Part shown: in pieces, positions 34,651 to 42,142 of the stretch | Numbering within the stretch: the stretch's first letter is position 1 | How the letters are laid out: every line of letters begins with the position of its first letter | The notes under the pieces: generated by a model | What the model saw: only the letters and a program-made list of their open reading frames with translations | Database searches by the model: none | What the model was told of the DNA's origin: nothing | Made by a program: the position numbers and the translations under genes | From: Polaribacter sp. Hel1_85 | GTDB taxonomy: Bacteria; Bacteroidota; Bacteroidia; Flavobacteriales; Flavobacteriaceae | Assembly (NCBI RefSeq): GCF_000766795.1 | Contig: NZ_JPDS01000001.1 | Coordinates: 501,001-565,000, forward strand | Direction: 5' to 3' | Length of the DNA stretch: 64,000 bases

Positions 34651-35127
34651 ATGAGCAATTTAGTTAGTGTTCCTAAAAATGGAAGTTTAGCGAACAGCAA
34701 TTCAAATCAAAACTTCCCAACTTTGTCAAATTGGTTAGATGATATCTTTAATAGAGACCTACCATCAGTATTCACTTCAAATTTTAATACTGGAATTACT
34801 TTACCCAAAGTAAATATTAAAGAAACTGCCGATGCTTTTATGGTTGAAATGGCAGTTCCAGGTTTAAAGAAATCAGATTTTCAAATTGACCTCGATAATC
34901 AAGTATTATCTATTTCTACGGAAACAAAGGAAGAAAGTGAACATAAGGAAGAAAATTATACTCGTAGAGAGTTTGGTTATTCTTCGTTCAAAAGAACCTT
35001 TAACTTACCAGAAAGTGTAAACGATGAAAAGATTAATGCAAATTATGAACATGGTATTTTAAATATTCTTTTACCAAAAAAAGAAGAGGCTAAACAAAAA
35101 CCAGCCAGAAGCATTAAGATTTCATAA
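34651..35127 (+). CDS. Small heat shock protein, Hsp20/alpha-crystallin family
   Basis: The 158-residue protein has an N-terminal arm with WLDDIFNRDLPS and the alpha-crystallin domain (about 48-145: LPKVNIKETADAFMVEMAVPGLKKSDFQIDLDNQVLSIS). It ends with the typical ANYEHGILNILLPKKE and a short basic tail. It would bind unfolding proteins without ATP. It is one of only two plus-strand genes inside the cassette region, lying between repeats R3 and R4. It has its own terminator-like hairpin and is followed by a small lipoprotein gene. Confidence 0.93.
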   Translation: MSNLVSVPKNGSLANSNSNQNFPTLSNWLDDIFNRDLPSVFTSNFNTGITLPKVNIKETADAFMVEMAVPGLKKSDFQIDLDNQVLSISTETKEESEHKEENYTRREFGYSSFKRTFNLPESVNDEKINANYEHGILNILLPKKEEAKQKPARSIKIS

Positions 35128-35156
35128 TTGTTTCATTAAATTTTAGAGTAAAATAT

Positions 35157-35189
35157 TAAGAGGGTGCTAATTTTTCTGCATCCTCTTAA
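35157..35189 (+). terminator. Hairpin after the Hsp20 gene
   Basis: AAGAGGGTGC and GCATCCTCTT pair with one mismatch around an 11-bp AT-rich loop. It lies 30 bp after the Hsp20 stop. The following lipoprotein gene begins 30 bp later, so termination may be partial. Confidence 0.5.
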
Positions 35190-35217
35190 TAATAAGTTGA
35201 ACTTAAAATATAAAGTG

Positions 35218-35706
35218 ATGAAAAAGTATGTTTTATTATTTATAATTGGCTTGATAACTATTAGTTGTAAAGGGCAACAAAATGAAACTAAAAAAGTTGA
35301 AAAAGAAGAAAATGAAACTAATATAGTTGAAGAGCCTAAAGGAACTTGGAAAGTTGATAAAGAATTTGATGAAAACGGAAACTTAATTAGATATGACAGC
35401 ATTTATTCTTGGTCTTCTAATGAAAAGTTCGATAATCTCTCATTTGCTGATAAAGATCGTTTGATGCAATCTTTTAAATCAAGATTTTTTTCAAACTATT
35501 CAGGATTTAAAAATCAAGGATTTGAAGATGTTTTTTCTCAAGACTCACTTTTCAGCAAACATTTCTTTAATGATGATTTTTTTGGAAGTAATTTTGGAAA
35601 AGACTTTATGGGTATTGATAAATTAAGACAACAAATGATTGCGAGACAGAAGAAATTTTTAGAAAAATATCAGTCGGAATTTATCAAACCTGAAGACGAA
35701 AACTAA
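35218..35706 (+). CDS. Small lipoprotein of unknown function next to Hsp20
   Basis: From MKKYVLLFIIGLITISCKGQ (ATG at 35218) the protein has 162 residues, with a clear lipobox (TISC). The mature part is acidic and Phe/Lys-rich (WSSNEKFDNLSFADKDRLMQ, FFNDDFFGSNFGKDFMG) and ends QKKFLEKYQSEFIKPEDEN. I recognise no domain. It follows Hsp20 by 90 bp in the same direction and may share its heat-shock control. Repeat R4 begins about 46 bp after its stop. Confidence 0.6.
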   Translation: MKKYVLLFIIGLITISCKGQQNETKKVEKEENETNIVEEPKGTWKVDKEFDENGNLIRYDSIYSWSSNEKFDNLSFADKDRLMQSFKSRFFSNYSGFKNQGFEDVFSQDSLFSKHFFNDDFFGSNFGKDFMGIDKLRQQMIARQKKFLEKYQSEFIKPEDEN

Positions 35707-35751
35707 ATAGTTTTCGTCTTTTTTTTTCTGTGTTCTAGTTTTTTTTTCATT

Positions 35752-35880
35752 ACATACCACGTTTTTTGTATGGTTAGTTACGTATTTTATGCAAGTAATT
35801 GAATAAATAAAACACGAACAGCGAAATTCAGATGGAATTTTCTAGGTGAGCTATAATTAACAATAAAGTTTATACGGCTT
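35752..35880 (-). repeat. attC-like cassette repeat R4
   Basis: Left arm ATACCACGTTTTTTGTATGG, right arm CAATAAAGTTTATACGGC, and a central hairpin GAAATTC-AGAT-GGAATTTTC. It is nearly identical in its right half to R6 (39801-39934), the closest pair of the set. The DUF6624 gene stop is 9 bp to the right. Confidence 0.7.
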
Positions 35881-35888
35881 TTTACGTT

Positions 35889-36569
35889 TTATTTTGTTTG
35901 ATAAAGTGTTGGCTTAGTAATTCCCTTACCCGAATAGTATTCTTTATTCATTTCAAAATGCATTTCTGACATTCCATTTAAATACTCTTCAATTGGTTCA
36001 AGTCCTATTGATTTTCTTCGTTGATTTACATTTATGCTATCCATTAATTTTTTCGGGTACGCTAGTCCATTATTCATATTGTAGGTCACTTGTGTACCAT
36101 ATATTTGGGGTTGACCAGTATTTAAATTTACACGGTCAACTAAAAGCCCATAATCCGTTGAGATTGCGTTTTTCTTGTCAACTTCTTTCTTCATTTCTTT
36201 AAGGACTGCTTTTTGAAATTCAGGGTTATGGTCAGAATGTTGAACAATCACCCAAAAATTTCTAGAACCATTTTTTCCTGCTAAGTCAAAACCTACAAAG
36301 CCATATTCTTCGAATAGTTCACTAACCCGTTTTTGATTTGTTGTAAAAACACTGTCTTTAAAAGAATTCCATTCACTCTTGGATAGTTCTTTATATTTTC
36401 CTTGAGGAATATAAGCAGCTACTTGGTCAATTTTAGCCATTTTTTCAAGTTCTTCAACTAGTTCTTGATTAAACTCTATTTTTTCTTCAGGTACATTTTT
36501 GTTTGCACTTTTCTGTTTACAACCAAATAGAGTGAGACCAATTATAAAAATTCCGAATATTTTGTTCAT
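35889..36569 (-). CDS. DUF6624-like lipoprotein
   Basis: The 226-residue protein has a lipoprotein signal (MNKIFGIFIIGLTLFGCKQ). The core VIVQHSDHNPEFQKAVLKEM and LLVDRVNLNTGQPQIYGTQV (about residues 110-170) fits DUF6624 proteins, whose function is unknown. The QHSDH and YGTQ motifs are the conserved points. It is a one-gene cassette: the stop is 9 bp from R4, and the start is 21 bp from the GTT core of R5. Confidence 0.72.
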   Translation of the reverse strand: MNKIFGIFIIGLTLFGCKQKSANKNVPEEKIEFNQELVEELEKMAKIDQVAAYIPQGKYKELSKSEWNSFKDSVFTTNQKRVSELFEEYGFVGFDLAGKNGSRNFWVIVQHSDHNPEFQKAVLKEMKKEVDKKNAISTDYGLLVDRVNLNTGQPQIYGTQVTYNMNNGLAYPKKLMDSINVNQRRKSIGLEPIEEYLNGMSEMHFEMNKEYYSGKGITKPTLYQTK

Positions 36570-36589
36570 TACTATATGTTTTTAGGTAT

Positions 36590-36732
36590 TGTTGGCAACA
36601 TGTTTGGGTATAAGATTTAGTTGCGTAATTTAGCTATAAATCTATTAAATAATTACTGATAAAGAAAATCGTCGAGGATTTTTGTAAGTAGGCTAAAACC
36701 AAGTAATTAATTTTGTACTTTGTTGTAACCAG
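36590..36732 (-). repeat. attC-like cassette repeat R5
   Basis: Left arm GTTGGCAACATGTTTGGGTA...TAGTTGC, right arm GTAATTAATTTTGTACTTTG, and a central hairpin near AAAATCGTCGAGGATTTTTG. TTGTAACCA at 36723-36731 is the reverse complement of TGGTTACAA (39802-39810) at the other end of the thiamine cassette. Confidence 0.72.
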
Positions 36733-37548
36733 CTATTTCAATCCAAAATGATTTATTGGACCATTTCCTTTGCCTAATATTTTGTTTTTGCCATTATCAA
36801 TAGCAAGGTTTATATATTGGCAAGCCTGTTTAACAGCATTTTCTAAGTCGTATCCTTTGCTTAAAAATGTTGCTATACTTGATGATAAACTACAACCTGT
36901 GCCATGTGTGTTATTCGTGTTTATTCTTGGATTTTTAAACACGAATATTGTGTCTGTTGAATATTCATATAATACATCAAACATATCTTTTGTTAAATCA
37001 CCTAAATGCCCCCCTTTTAATAGTACAGATGTTTTAAACCTTTTACCAATTTCTTTAGCCGAAGCTTTAGAGTTGTGTTTATTAATTGAGTGCCCAATCA
37101 ATGTTTCTGCTTCTTTACTGTTCGGTGTAATAAGTGATGCCTTCGGCAATAATTTCTTTAAGCAATTTATGGCATTGTCAGTTATTAACTTATCACCAGA
37201 TGTTGCTATCATTACAGGATCTATTACAATATTTTTTGCGTTGTATTCAGATAATTTTTGACTAATTGTTTCTATCACTTCACAGGAGTGGAGCATCCCT
37301 ATTTTTATTGCATCAAAACTTATGTCAGAAAACACAGCTTCTAGTTGTTTTTCAATATGTAAAATAGGAATAGGGTGTATGTCAATTACACCTTGTGTAT
37401 TTTGTGCTGTAGATGCAGTAATAACACTCGCAGCATATCCTCCACATGCCGAAATACTTTTAATGTCTGCTTGTATTCCTGCGCAGCCACCAGAATCGCT
37501 TCCTGCAATAGTTAGTACACTATTATAAGAGGTCTTTATAGTTTCCAT
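36733..37548 (-). CDS. thiD: Hydroxymethylpyrimidine/phosphomethylpyrimidine kinase ThiD
   Basis: The 271-residue ribokinase-fold enzyme phosphorylates HMP and then HMP-P to give HMP-PP for thiamine. Visible motifs are TIAGSDSGGCAGIQADIKS (about residues 13-31), VIDPVMIATSGDKLI, LITPNSKEAETLIG and the catalytic THGTGCSLSSSIA (about 212-224). Its start overlaps the end of tenA by 13 bp. It is the last gene of the four-gene thiamine salvage operon, and its stop sits at the edge of repeat R5. Confidence 0.95.
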   Translation of the reverse strand: METIKTSYNSVLTIAGSDSGGCAGIQADIKSISACGGYAASVITASTAQNTQGVIDIHPIPILHIEKQLEAVFSDISFDAIKIGMLHSCEVIETISQKLSEYNAKNIVIDPVMIATSGDKLITDNAINCLKKLLPKASLITPNSKEAETLIGHSINKHNSKASAKEIGKRFKTSVLLKGGHLGDLTKDMFDVLYEYSTDTIFVFKNPRINTNNTHGTGCSLSSSIATFLSKGYDLENAVKQACQYINLAIDNGKNKILGKGNGPINHFGLK

Positions 37549-38189
37549 GGTTCTTTATTGTATGCACTGTCCCAAAACATCCATTCTAATTTTGAAGCTT
37601 TTTCAAAGGCGTCATTCATTTTGTTTATTGTCTCTGTTGATGCTTTAATTGTATGCTTATTAGTAATATTAATAGCGTTTTTTACTGAGTTAGCAAACTC
37701 TTCTCCTCCATAAGTGTTTATCCAATTTTGGTAGGGATTATTGTGTTTATTCGTTTGATTAGCCAAAATATAATCTCCAACTTGTTGGTATATGGTAAAA
37801 CACGGAAGTACAGCAGCAAGCCCTTCTTCTAAAGATTTGGTATGAGCCATTCGAGACAAGTAACTTATGTAAAGTTCACATGTGGGTGAGGCTTCATTTA
37901 TACTGGATTTTTGATTAAGAAAATTCTGATGCAAGGCATTTTCTACATTTATTATTCCCGTTGCTGCATCCAGAAAAAACTGTGTGTCATTTTCATCTGA
38001 GCATTTGATACCAATTTGTGCCAAAACCTTTTTGTATTCAGATAAATAAATAGCGTCTTGATTTATATAGAAATAGAATACTTCTTTTGGAAGGGTTCCT
38101 GCCATTAGCTCTTTTATAAAATCATGCTTTTTAATTTTTTGTAAAATATGTGCTGTTTTTAAACTTATTTCTTCATACCAGTTTGACAT
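37536..38189 (-). CDS. tenA: Aminopyrimidine aminohydrolase / thiaminase II TenA
   Basis: The 217-residue all-helical enzyme of the TenA family hydrolyses aminomethylpyrimidine breakdown products of thiamine to HMP. The active-site region VLPCFTIYQQVG with the catalytic Cys (about residue 136), the FYFYINQDAIYLSEY block and the C-terminal FWDSAYNKEPW are recognisable. It overlaps thiE by 25 bp and thiD by 13 bp. Its presence shows that the operon recycles degraded thiamine rather than making it from scratch. Confidence 0.92.
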   Translation of the reverse strand: MSNWYEEISLKTAHILQKIKKHDFIKELMAGTLPKEVFYFYINQDAIYLSEYKKVLAQIGIKCSDENDTQFFLDAATGIINVENALHQNFLNQKSSINEASPTCELYISYLSRMAHTKSLEEGLAAVLPCFTIYQQVGDYILANQTNKHNNPYQNWINTYGGEEFANSVKNAINITNKHTIKASTETINKMNDAFEKASKLEWMFWDSAYNKEPWKL

Positions 38190-38809
38190 ATAATATCTTT
38201 TAGAGTTTTTGTTGCTTGCTCTGGATTGTTTGCTTGTGAAATAGCTGAAACTATTGCGATTCCATCTGATCCATTTTCAATTATTCTTGCTGTATTTTTT
38301 TTGTCGATTCCTCCTATACAAATAATGGGTTTACTGCTTCTTGTTTTTATTTTTCTTAATCCTTCAATACCCAGTGGGTTATCTAGGTCTTTGGTTTTAG
38401 TTTTTGTACTAAAAATAGGGGATAAGCCAATATAATCAATATCAAGATTGTTGGCTTCTACCGCTTGTTCTTCATTACTTACAGACCAACCTATAATTTT
38501 ATTTTTTCCTAATAACTTCCTCGAAATAGTTACAGGCATGTCTTTTTGACCAATATGCACACCAGCTGCATCTATAGCTAAAGCAATATCAATTCTATCA
38601 TTTATAATAAGTGGTGTATTATATTTTGCACAAAGGTTCTTTACAGCTACTGCTCGAATATAAAACTGTTTTGTATTTAGCTTTTTTTCTCTTAACTGAA
38701 TTATGCTAGTCCCACCTTTTAGGCTAGATTCTAAAATATTTAAGAATTGCGAATTGTCTGTTATTCGTTCATCTGTTACATACATTAGAGAATAATCTAC
38801 CTTTTTCAT
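38165..38809 (-). CDS. thiE: Thiamine-phosphate synthase ThiE
   Basis: The 214-residue TIM-barrel enzyme joins HMP-PP with thiazole phosphate to form thiamine phosphate. Conserved segments are IIQLREKKLN (about 35-44), LIINDRIDIA, GVHIGQKDMP, IGWSVSN, DYIGLSPIFSTKTK and ICIGGI. The start overlaps the stop of thiM by 4 bp (ATGA), so translation is coupled. It stands in the centre of the salvage operon. Confidence 0.95.
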   Translation of the reverse strand: MKKVDYSLMYVTDERITDNSQFLNILESSLKGGTSIIQLREKKLNTKQFYIRAVAVKNLCAKYNTPLIINDRIDIALAIDAAGVHIGQKDMPVTISRKLLGKNKIIGWSVSNEEQAVEANNLDIDYIGLSPIFSTKTKTKDLDNPLGIEGLRKIKTRSSKPIICIGGIDKKNTARIIENGSDGIAIVSAISQANNPEQATKTLKDIICQTGMKK

Positions 38810-39579
38810 CCTTCTTCTGCTATTTGATATAAGGTATCAATAAAATTCATCTGAAAACTACCAGAACCTTTAGATATTTTTTCAGCAATATTACCTGCCT
38901 TTCCCATTAATTCCATTGCCATGTATGAAGCTACATGGTAGTTAGAGTTTACTGCAATGCAAGATCCAATAATGCTGGTAGCAGTACAGCCCATACCAGT
39001 AACTTTAGACATAATAGGGCTACCATTGGTTACTTTATCAATAAGTTCTCCCGTTATTATATAATCTGTTGCTCCGCTTATAACAATAGTACTATTCAGT
39101 TTTTTTGAAAGTTTTTGAGCCGCATTCAATGCATTTTCTGAACTTATAGTACTATCAACTCCTTTAGTGTTATTACCTAGTTGTGTTAATGCTAAAATTT
39201 CTGAAGCATTTCCTCTAATAACCGAAGGCTTATAGTTTTCTATTATCTTTAATGCAGTTTCTGTTCTGTATATAGAGGCACCCACACCTACAGGGTCAAA
39301 AACAACTGGTTTATTAAGCTCATTTGCTTTTTTCATAGCAATTTCCATTGCTTCAACCCATTTTGGACTCAGTGTTCCCATATTGATTACCAAAGCAGAA
39401 GAAATAGAAGTAATCTCTTCGACCTCTTCAATTGCATGTGCCATAACTGGTGATGCGCCAATAGCAAGTAATGCATTGGCAGTATTGTTCATAACTACAT
39501 AATTGGTGATGTTATGAACTAAAGGAGATTGTTCTCGTAATTCTTTTAATATTGTATTGAATTGTTTTTTTTTATACAT
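38806..39579 (-). CDS. thiM: Hydroxyethylthiazole kinase ThiM
   Basis: From the ATG at 39579 (MYKKKQFNTILK) the protein has 257 residues. A TTG-started frame reaching 39609 begins inside the upstream hairpin and was rejected. ThiM phosphorylates the thiazole alcohol with ATP. Motifs are PLVHNITNYVVMNNTANALLA (about 15-35), FDPVGVGAS and the catalytic GMGCTATSI (about 193-201). It is the first gene of the operon thiM-thiE-tenA-thiD and is preceded by a strong hairpin and a TPP riboswitch. Confidence 0.95.
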   Translation of the reverse strand: MYKKKQFNTILKELREQSPLVHNITNYVVMNNTANALLAIGASPVMAHAIEEVEEITSISSALVINMGTLSPKWVEAMEIAMKKANELNKPVVFDPVGVGASIYRTETALKIIENYKPSVIRGNASEILALTQLGNNTKGVDSTISSENALNAAQKLSKKLNSTIVISGATDYIITGELIDKVTNGSPIMSKVTGMGCTATSIIGSCIAVNSNYHVASYMAMELMGKAGNIAEKISKGSGSFQMNFIDTLYQIAEEG

Positions 39580-39602
39580 AATTTTATTGTTATTTTTTTT
39601 AA

Positions 39603-39642
39603 TATACAAGCCACTTTCACAGCTGCGAAAGTGGCTTGTATA
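39603..39642 (-). promoter_or_regulatory. Long hairpin between the TPP aptamer and thiM
   Basis: A perfect 16-bp stem, TATACAAGCCACTTTC / GAAAGTGGCTTGTATA, with an 8-base loop lies 23 bp upstream of the thiM ATG. On the minus strand it is followed by ATT and an A-run rather than a T-run. It is therefore not a standard terminator and may be the riboswitch's expression platform or a processing site. Confidence 0.7.
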
Positions 39643-39663
39643 ATTATATGTATTAAATTATTT

Positions 39664-39749
39664 ACAATCCTCGTTTCCCTCCGCTGTTGTTAAACATATC
39701 AGGTTCATAGGATATAATCTCAGCCATATTTAGGCACTCCTAACGATTT
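39664..39749 (-). ncRNA. TPP riboswitch (THI box)
   Basis: On the minus strand the aptamer reads GGAGTGCC, GGCTGAGATTATA, CCTATGAACCTGATATG, then AACAGCGGAGGGAAACGAGG. This contains the conserved GCTGAGA and GAACCTGA segments of the thiamine pyrophosphate riboswitch in the right order. P1 is formed by ATCGTT and AACGAGGAT. It would lower expression of the salvage operon when TPP is plentiful. Confidence 0.95.
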
Positions 39750-39800
39750 GGTAAAGTTACTTTTTTTGTTTGTATTTTGTTATATAATTCAATTTTTTAA

Positions 39801-39934
39801 TTGGTTACAAAGTTGTTGTTTATAATTAGTTGCATTTTTAAAGCTAGTAATTTACTAAATAAAACACGAACAGCGAAATTCAGATAGAATTTTCTAGGTG
39901 AGCTATAATTAGCAATAAAGTTTATACGGCCCAC
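39801..39934 (-). repeat. attC-like cassette repeat R6
   Basis: Left arm TGGTTACAAAGTTGTTGTTT...TAGTTGC, right arm GCAATAAAGTTTATACGGC, and a hairpin GAAATTC-AGAT-AGAATTTTC. It closes the 5' side of the thiamine cassette, before the riboswitch, and lies 5 bp from the stop of the next hydrolase gene. Confidence 0.72.
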
Positions 39935-39939
39935 AATTT

Positions 39940-40584
39940 TTATTCCACGTTGTAATTTCCGTTCGCCCATTTTATTGTTGGTTCAATCCATTCCTTTAAA
40001 GGTTTAAATAAAAAACCGTGTCTCAATCCTGTATTCAGTTCTATTTCTTTAAAGTGTTTTATTTTGCAGTTCGATATTTTCTTTCGTTCCAATGCAGAAA
40101 CTCCAAATGGGTCGGACTTTTCGTAAATCGTTAAAATATTTCCGCAAAAATTGATTTCAGGTATATTTTGAATATCGCTATTCCTAAAACTTGCAATAAA
40201 TACAAAATTCAAATCTTGATTATTTGCTAAAGTCGAAACGTATTGAGCAATATATCCGCCTTTTGAAGTTCCAACAATAGTTATTTTTTTCGGTTCTGTT
40301 CCGTTTTTTATTAAACTGTCAATTTGGGTTACAATTCTCATTGCGTATTCTCTTGCGTTAACATTTCCACTACGTTTTTCGCTTACTACTTTAAGTCCTC
40401 CTTTTTTTAATTCAGCAATAATTTCGTTGTATTCAGTCCGCCCAAATTCGGGATGTAATTCATTCAGTTCGTGTTCTTCTAAAAATCGATTGTGTAGTAA
40501 GAAAACAAATCGGTCATCATTTTTGTTTCCGCATGCAAATAAAGTTGAGCAAAAAAGAATTCCAATTAATAGACTTATTTTCAT
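39940..40584 (-). CDS. Alpha/beta-hydrolase-like lipoprotein
   Basis: The 214-residue protein has a lipoprotein signal (MKISLLIGILFCSTLFACG). It shows a compact alpha/beta-hydrolase pattern: an early oxyanion-like FVFLLHNRF, nucleophile elbow IVGTSKGGYIAQYV (about residue 108), Asp in YEKSDPFGVS and His in TGLRHGFLF. It would be a lipid-anchored esterase of unknown substrate. It is a one-gene cassette; GCCCACAATTT (39929-39939) and AAATTGTGGGC (40603-40613) at its two ends are exact reverse complements. Confidence 0.75.
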   Translation of the reverse strand: MKISLLIGILFCSTLFACGNKNDDRFVFLLHNRFLEEHELNELHPEFGRTEYNEIIAELKKGGLKVVSEKRSGNVNAREYAMRIVTQIDSLIKNGTEPKKITIVGTSKGGYIAQYVSTLANNQDLNFVFIASFRNSDIQNIPEINFCGNILTIYEKSDPFGVSALERKKISNCKIKHFKEIELNTGLRHGFLFKPLKEWIEPTIKWANGNYNVE

Positions 40585-40604
40585 TGATTTACGATTTTTT
40601 TCAA

Positions 40605-40738
40605 ATTGTGGGCAACATTGTTGTATAAGGTTTATTGCGTGTTTTAAGTACTAAAGCTAGTAAATAAAACAAAGATAGAGAGTTCGCGAGAACTTTTGTA
40701 AGTAGTCTAAAACCAAGCAATTAATTATACACGTCTTA
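40605..40738 (-). repeat. attC-like cassette repeat R7
   Basis: Left arm GGCAACATTGTTGTATAAGG, right arm GCAATTAATTATACACG, and a central hairpin AGTTC-GCGA-GAACT. The minus-strand end ATGTTGCCCACAAT lies 20 bp before the alpha/beta-hydrolase start. Confidence 0.75.
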
Positions 40739-40796
40739 AGTTTGTCTTTTAATAAATTTGATATCTAATCAGAAAGAATAAAAGAGAGAATTAAGG

Positions 40797-41009
40797 TTAA
40801 TTTAGACTTATGATACGATATCCATTGCTTATATATTCTTCAATTTTACTTTTATCAGTCTTATAATTCAATAGTTCCCAAATTCTAGATTTTGGTTGGC
40901 TGTAAGTATAAATAGAACCACTTGGATTTGCAGGTATTCTAACTGGTTTTTCTTTACTCATATACACAACCCATTCCTTAAAATAATGATCATAAGTCAT
41001 TGTATTCAA
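40797..41009 (-). CDS. Short protein of unknown function, possible C-terminal part of the preceding gene
   Basis: The 70-residue protein contains YFKEWVVYMSKEKPVRIP and ends KSKIEEYISNGYRIISLN. The W-V-V and N-G-Y-R-I patterns are like those in the protein encoded just upstream (ELVSFKNNEWFVVLDKYK), as if they were repeats of one domain. Its start overlaps that gene's stop by 4 bp (ATGA). It may be a translationally coupled small protein, or the tail of one protein split by a frameshift. It is 59 bp from repeat R7. Confidence 0.5.
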   Translation of the reverse strand: MNTMTYDHYFKEWVVYMSKEKPVRIPANPSGSIYTYSQPKSRIWELLNYKTDKSKIEEYISNGYRIISLN

Positions 41010-41623
41010 TATATAGCCTTGTGCTTTTTATTTTCAATTAAATCTTGAGGAAAATCAACCCTATATGTAGAAGACCAATTATATTTTTGGGAGTTCTTTT
41101 CAGTGCCATAAGCTAAAAATAAATATTGAATATTATTACCTAATTTAATACTTTTCATATTTTTACAAATCTTCGAATTGGTTTTAGCTTTTTTTATAGT
41201 TTTACTTGTATTACTGTTTTTATCTGATTTACCAACAGTATAGTAATTGCTAATGGGATTTATTGAGATCTTTGCCAGGGCATAAAGTCTATTTATTTTA
41301 TTATTTTTTGTATATAAGCATATATCTCGGATGATATAGCCATCTTTCGACTTATCATTTAATTGTTTTTGTGATGGATTTGTTAAAAAAACTTGTTTGT
41401 GTCTCTTTTTATATTTATCTAAAACAACGAACCACTCATTATTTTTAAAACTGACTAATTCAATATTAAATCCCTTTTCCCAATTATTATTAATCCAATC
41501 ATTAGGGAAGTTATTTGAAACCTTATATTTTTGATCATAGCTTATTTTCTCTAAGACAACATAATGATTTTGTTGAGATAATAAAGAGTTTGTAATGAGA
41601 AGAAAGAAAACGATGTACTTCAT
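41006..41623 (-). CDS. Secreted protein of unknown function with DUF7477-like repeats
   Basis: The 205-residue protein has a signal peptide (MKYIVFFLLITNSLLSQQ). Segments such as DWINNNWEKGFNIELVSFKNNEWFVVLDK and SKDGYIIRDICLYTKNNKI repeat a pattern of Trp/Gly, a hydrophobic strand and then WxVV, resembling DUF7477-type beta repeats. The middle is Lys/Ser/Asn-rich. It is followed by a 4-bp-overlapping short frame with a similar pattern. The gene lies in a three-gene cassette between R7 and R8. The function is unknown. Confidence 0.55.
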   Translation of the reverse strand: MKYIVFFLLITNSLLSQQNHYVVLEKISYDQKYKVSNNFPNDWINNNWEKGFNIELVSFKNNEWFVVLDKYKKRHKQVFLTNPSQKQLNDKSKDGYIIRDICLYTKNNKINRLYALAKISINPISNYYTVGKSDKNSNTSKTIKKAKTNSKICKNMKSIKLGNNIQYLFLAYGTEKNSQKYNWSSTYRVDFPQDLIENKKHKAIY

Positions 41624-41635
41624 TTTATAAATATT

Positions 41636-41920
41636 TTAACAACCTAAATATCTAGCTCCAACCTTTTTTGCATTCCAAAATGTAGGACCTTGACTTGACC
41701 TTATTCTAATAGATTTAAATTCACCAGGCTCTAAACTCCAAGAATCTGTATCATTCATTCCTAAATCTGGATGACCTTCCCAAAAATATATAGTAACTTT
41801 AATAGCTTTAGATGTGGATAAATTTTTGATAAACCAAGATGTTTGTGGTGAACCAGCTACTCCTGTGTGTTTGTAATATAACCTTATATCATCAACTGCT
41901 GTATTTATAACAATTCCCAT
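41636..41920 (-). CDS. Small protein of unknown function
   Basis: The 94-residue protein MGIVINTAVDDIRLYYKHTG... lacks a signal peptide. It is rich in beta-type residues (QTSWFIKNLSTSKAIKVTIYFWEG) and ends in KVGARYLGC. The WSLEPGEFKSIRI segment looks like an edge of a beta-sandwich. I do not recognise the family. It is the first gene of the cassette after R8 and ends 12 bp before the signal-peptide protein gene, so they probably form a set. Confidence 0.55.
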   Translation of the reverse strand: MGIVINTAVDDIRLYYKHTGVAGSPQTSWFIKNLSTSKAIKVTIYFWEGHPDLGMNDTDSWSLEPGEFKSIRIRSSQGPTFWNAKKVGARYLGC

Positions 41921-41990
41921 TCTGTAAAATTAAATTATTTCAGTTTATTATCAAATACCTATAAGTAGGTATCTTGGTTTTAATGTCTTA

Positions 41991-42124
41991 CTAACGTGTT
42001 TGTACAAGGTTAGTTGCTGTAGTTAAGCAATAAATCTACTAAATAATTACCGATCAAGAAAATCCGCGATGATTTTTGTAAGTTGGTTAAAAGAAAGCAA
42101 TAAAATATACACGGTGTTACCACA
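41991..42124 (-). repeat. attC-like cassette repeat R8
   Basis: Left arm CTAACGTGTTTGTACAAGG...TAGTTGC, right arm GCAATAAAATATACACGGTG, and a central hairpin AAAATCCGCGATGATTTTTG. TGTTACCACAC (42115-42125) at its right edge is the exact reverse complement of GTGTGGTAACA (43077-43087) at the other end of the adjoining cassette. Confidence 0.78.
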
Positions 42125-42142
42125 CGTTTTTTCTGTGTTTAA

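Noticed and set aside
35157..35189. Hairpin after Hsp20 as another cassette repeat
   Set aside because: It is too short, lacks the conserved arms, and fits a terminator position.
39580..39609. TTG-started N-terminal extension of ThiM
   Set aside because: It would begin inside the 16-bp hairpin of the leader; the ATG at 39579 gives a normal ThiM length.
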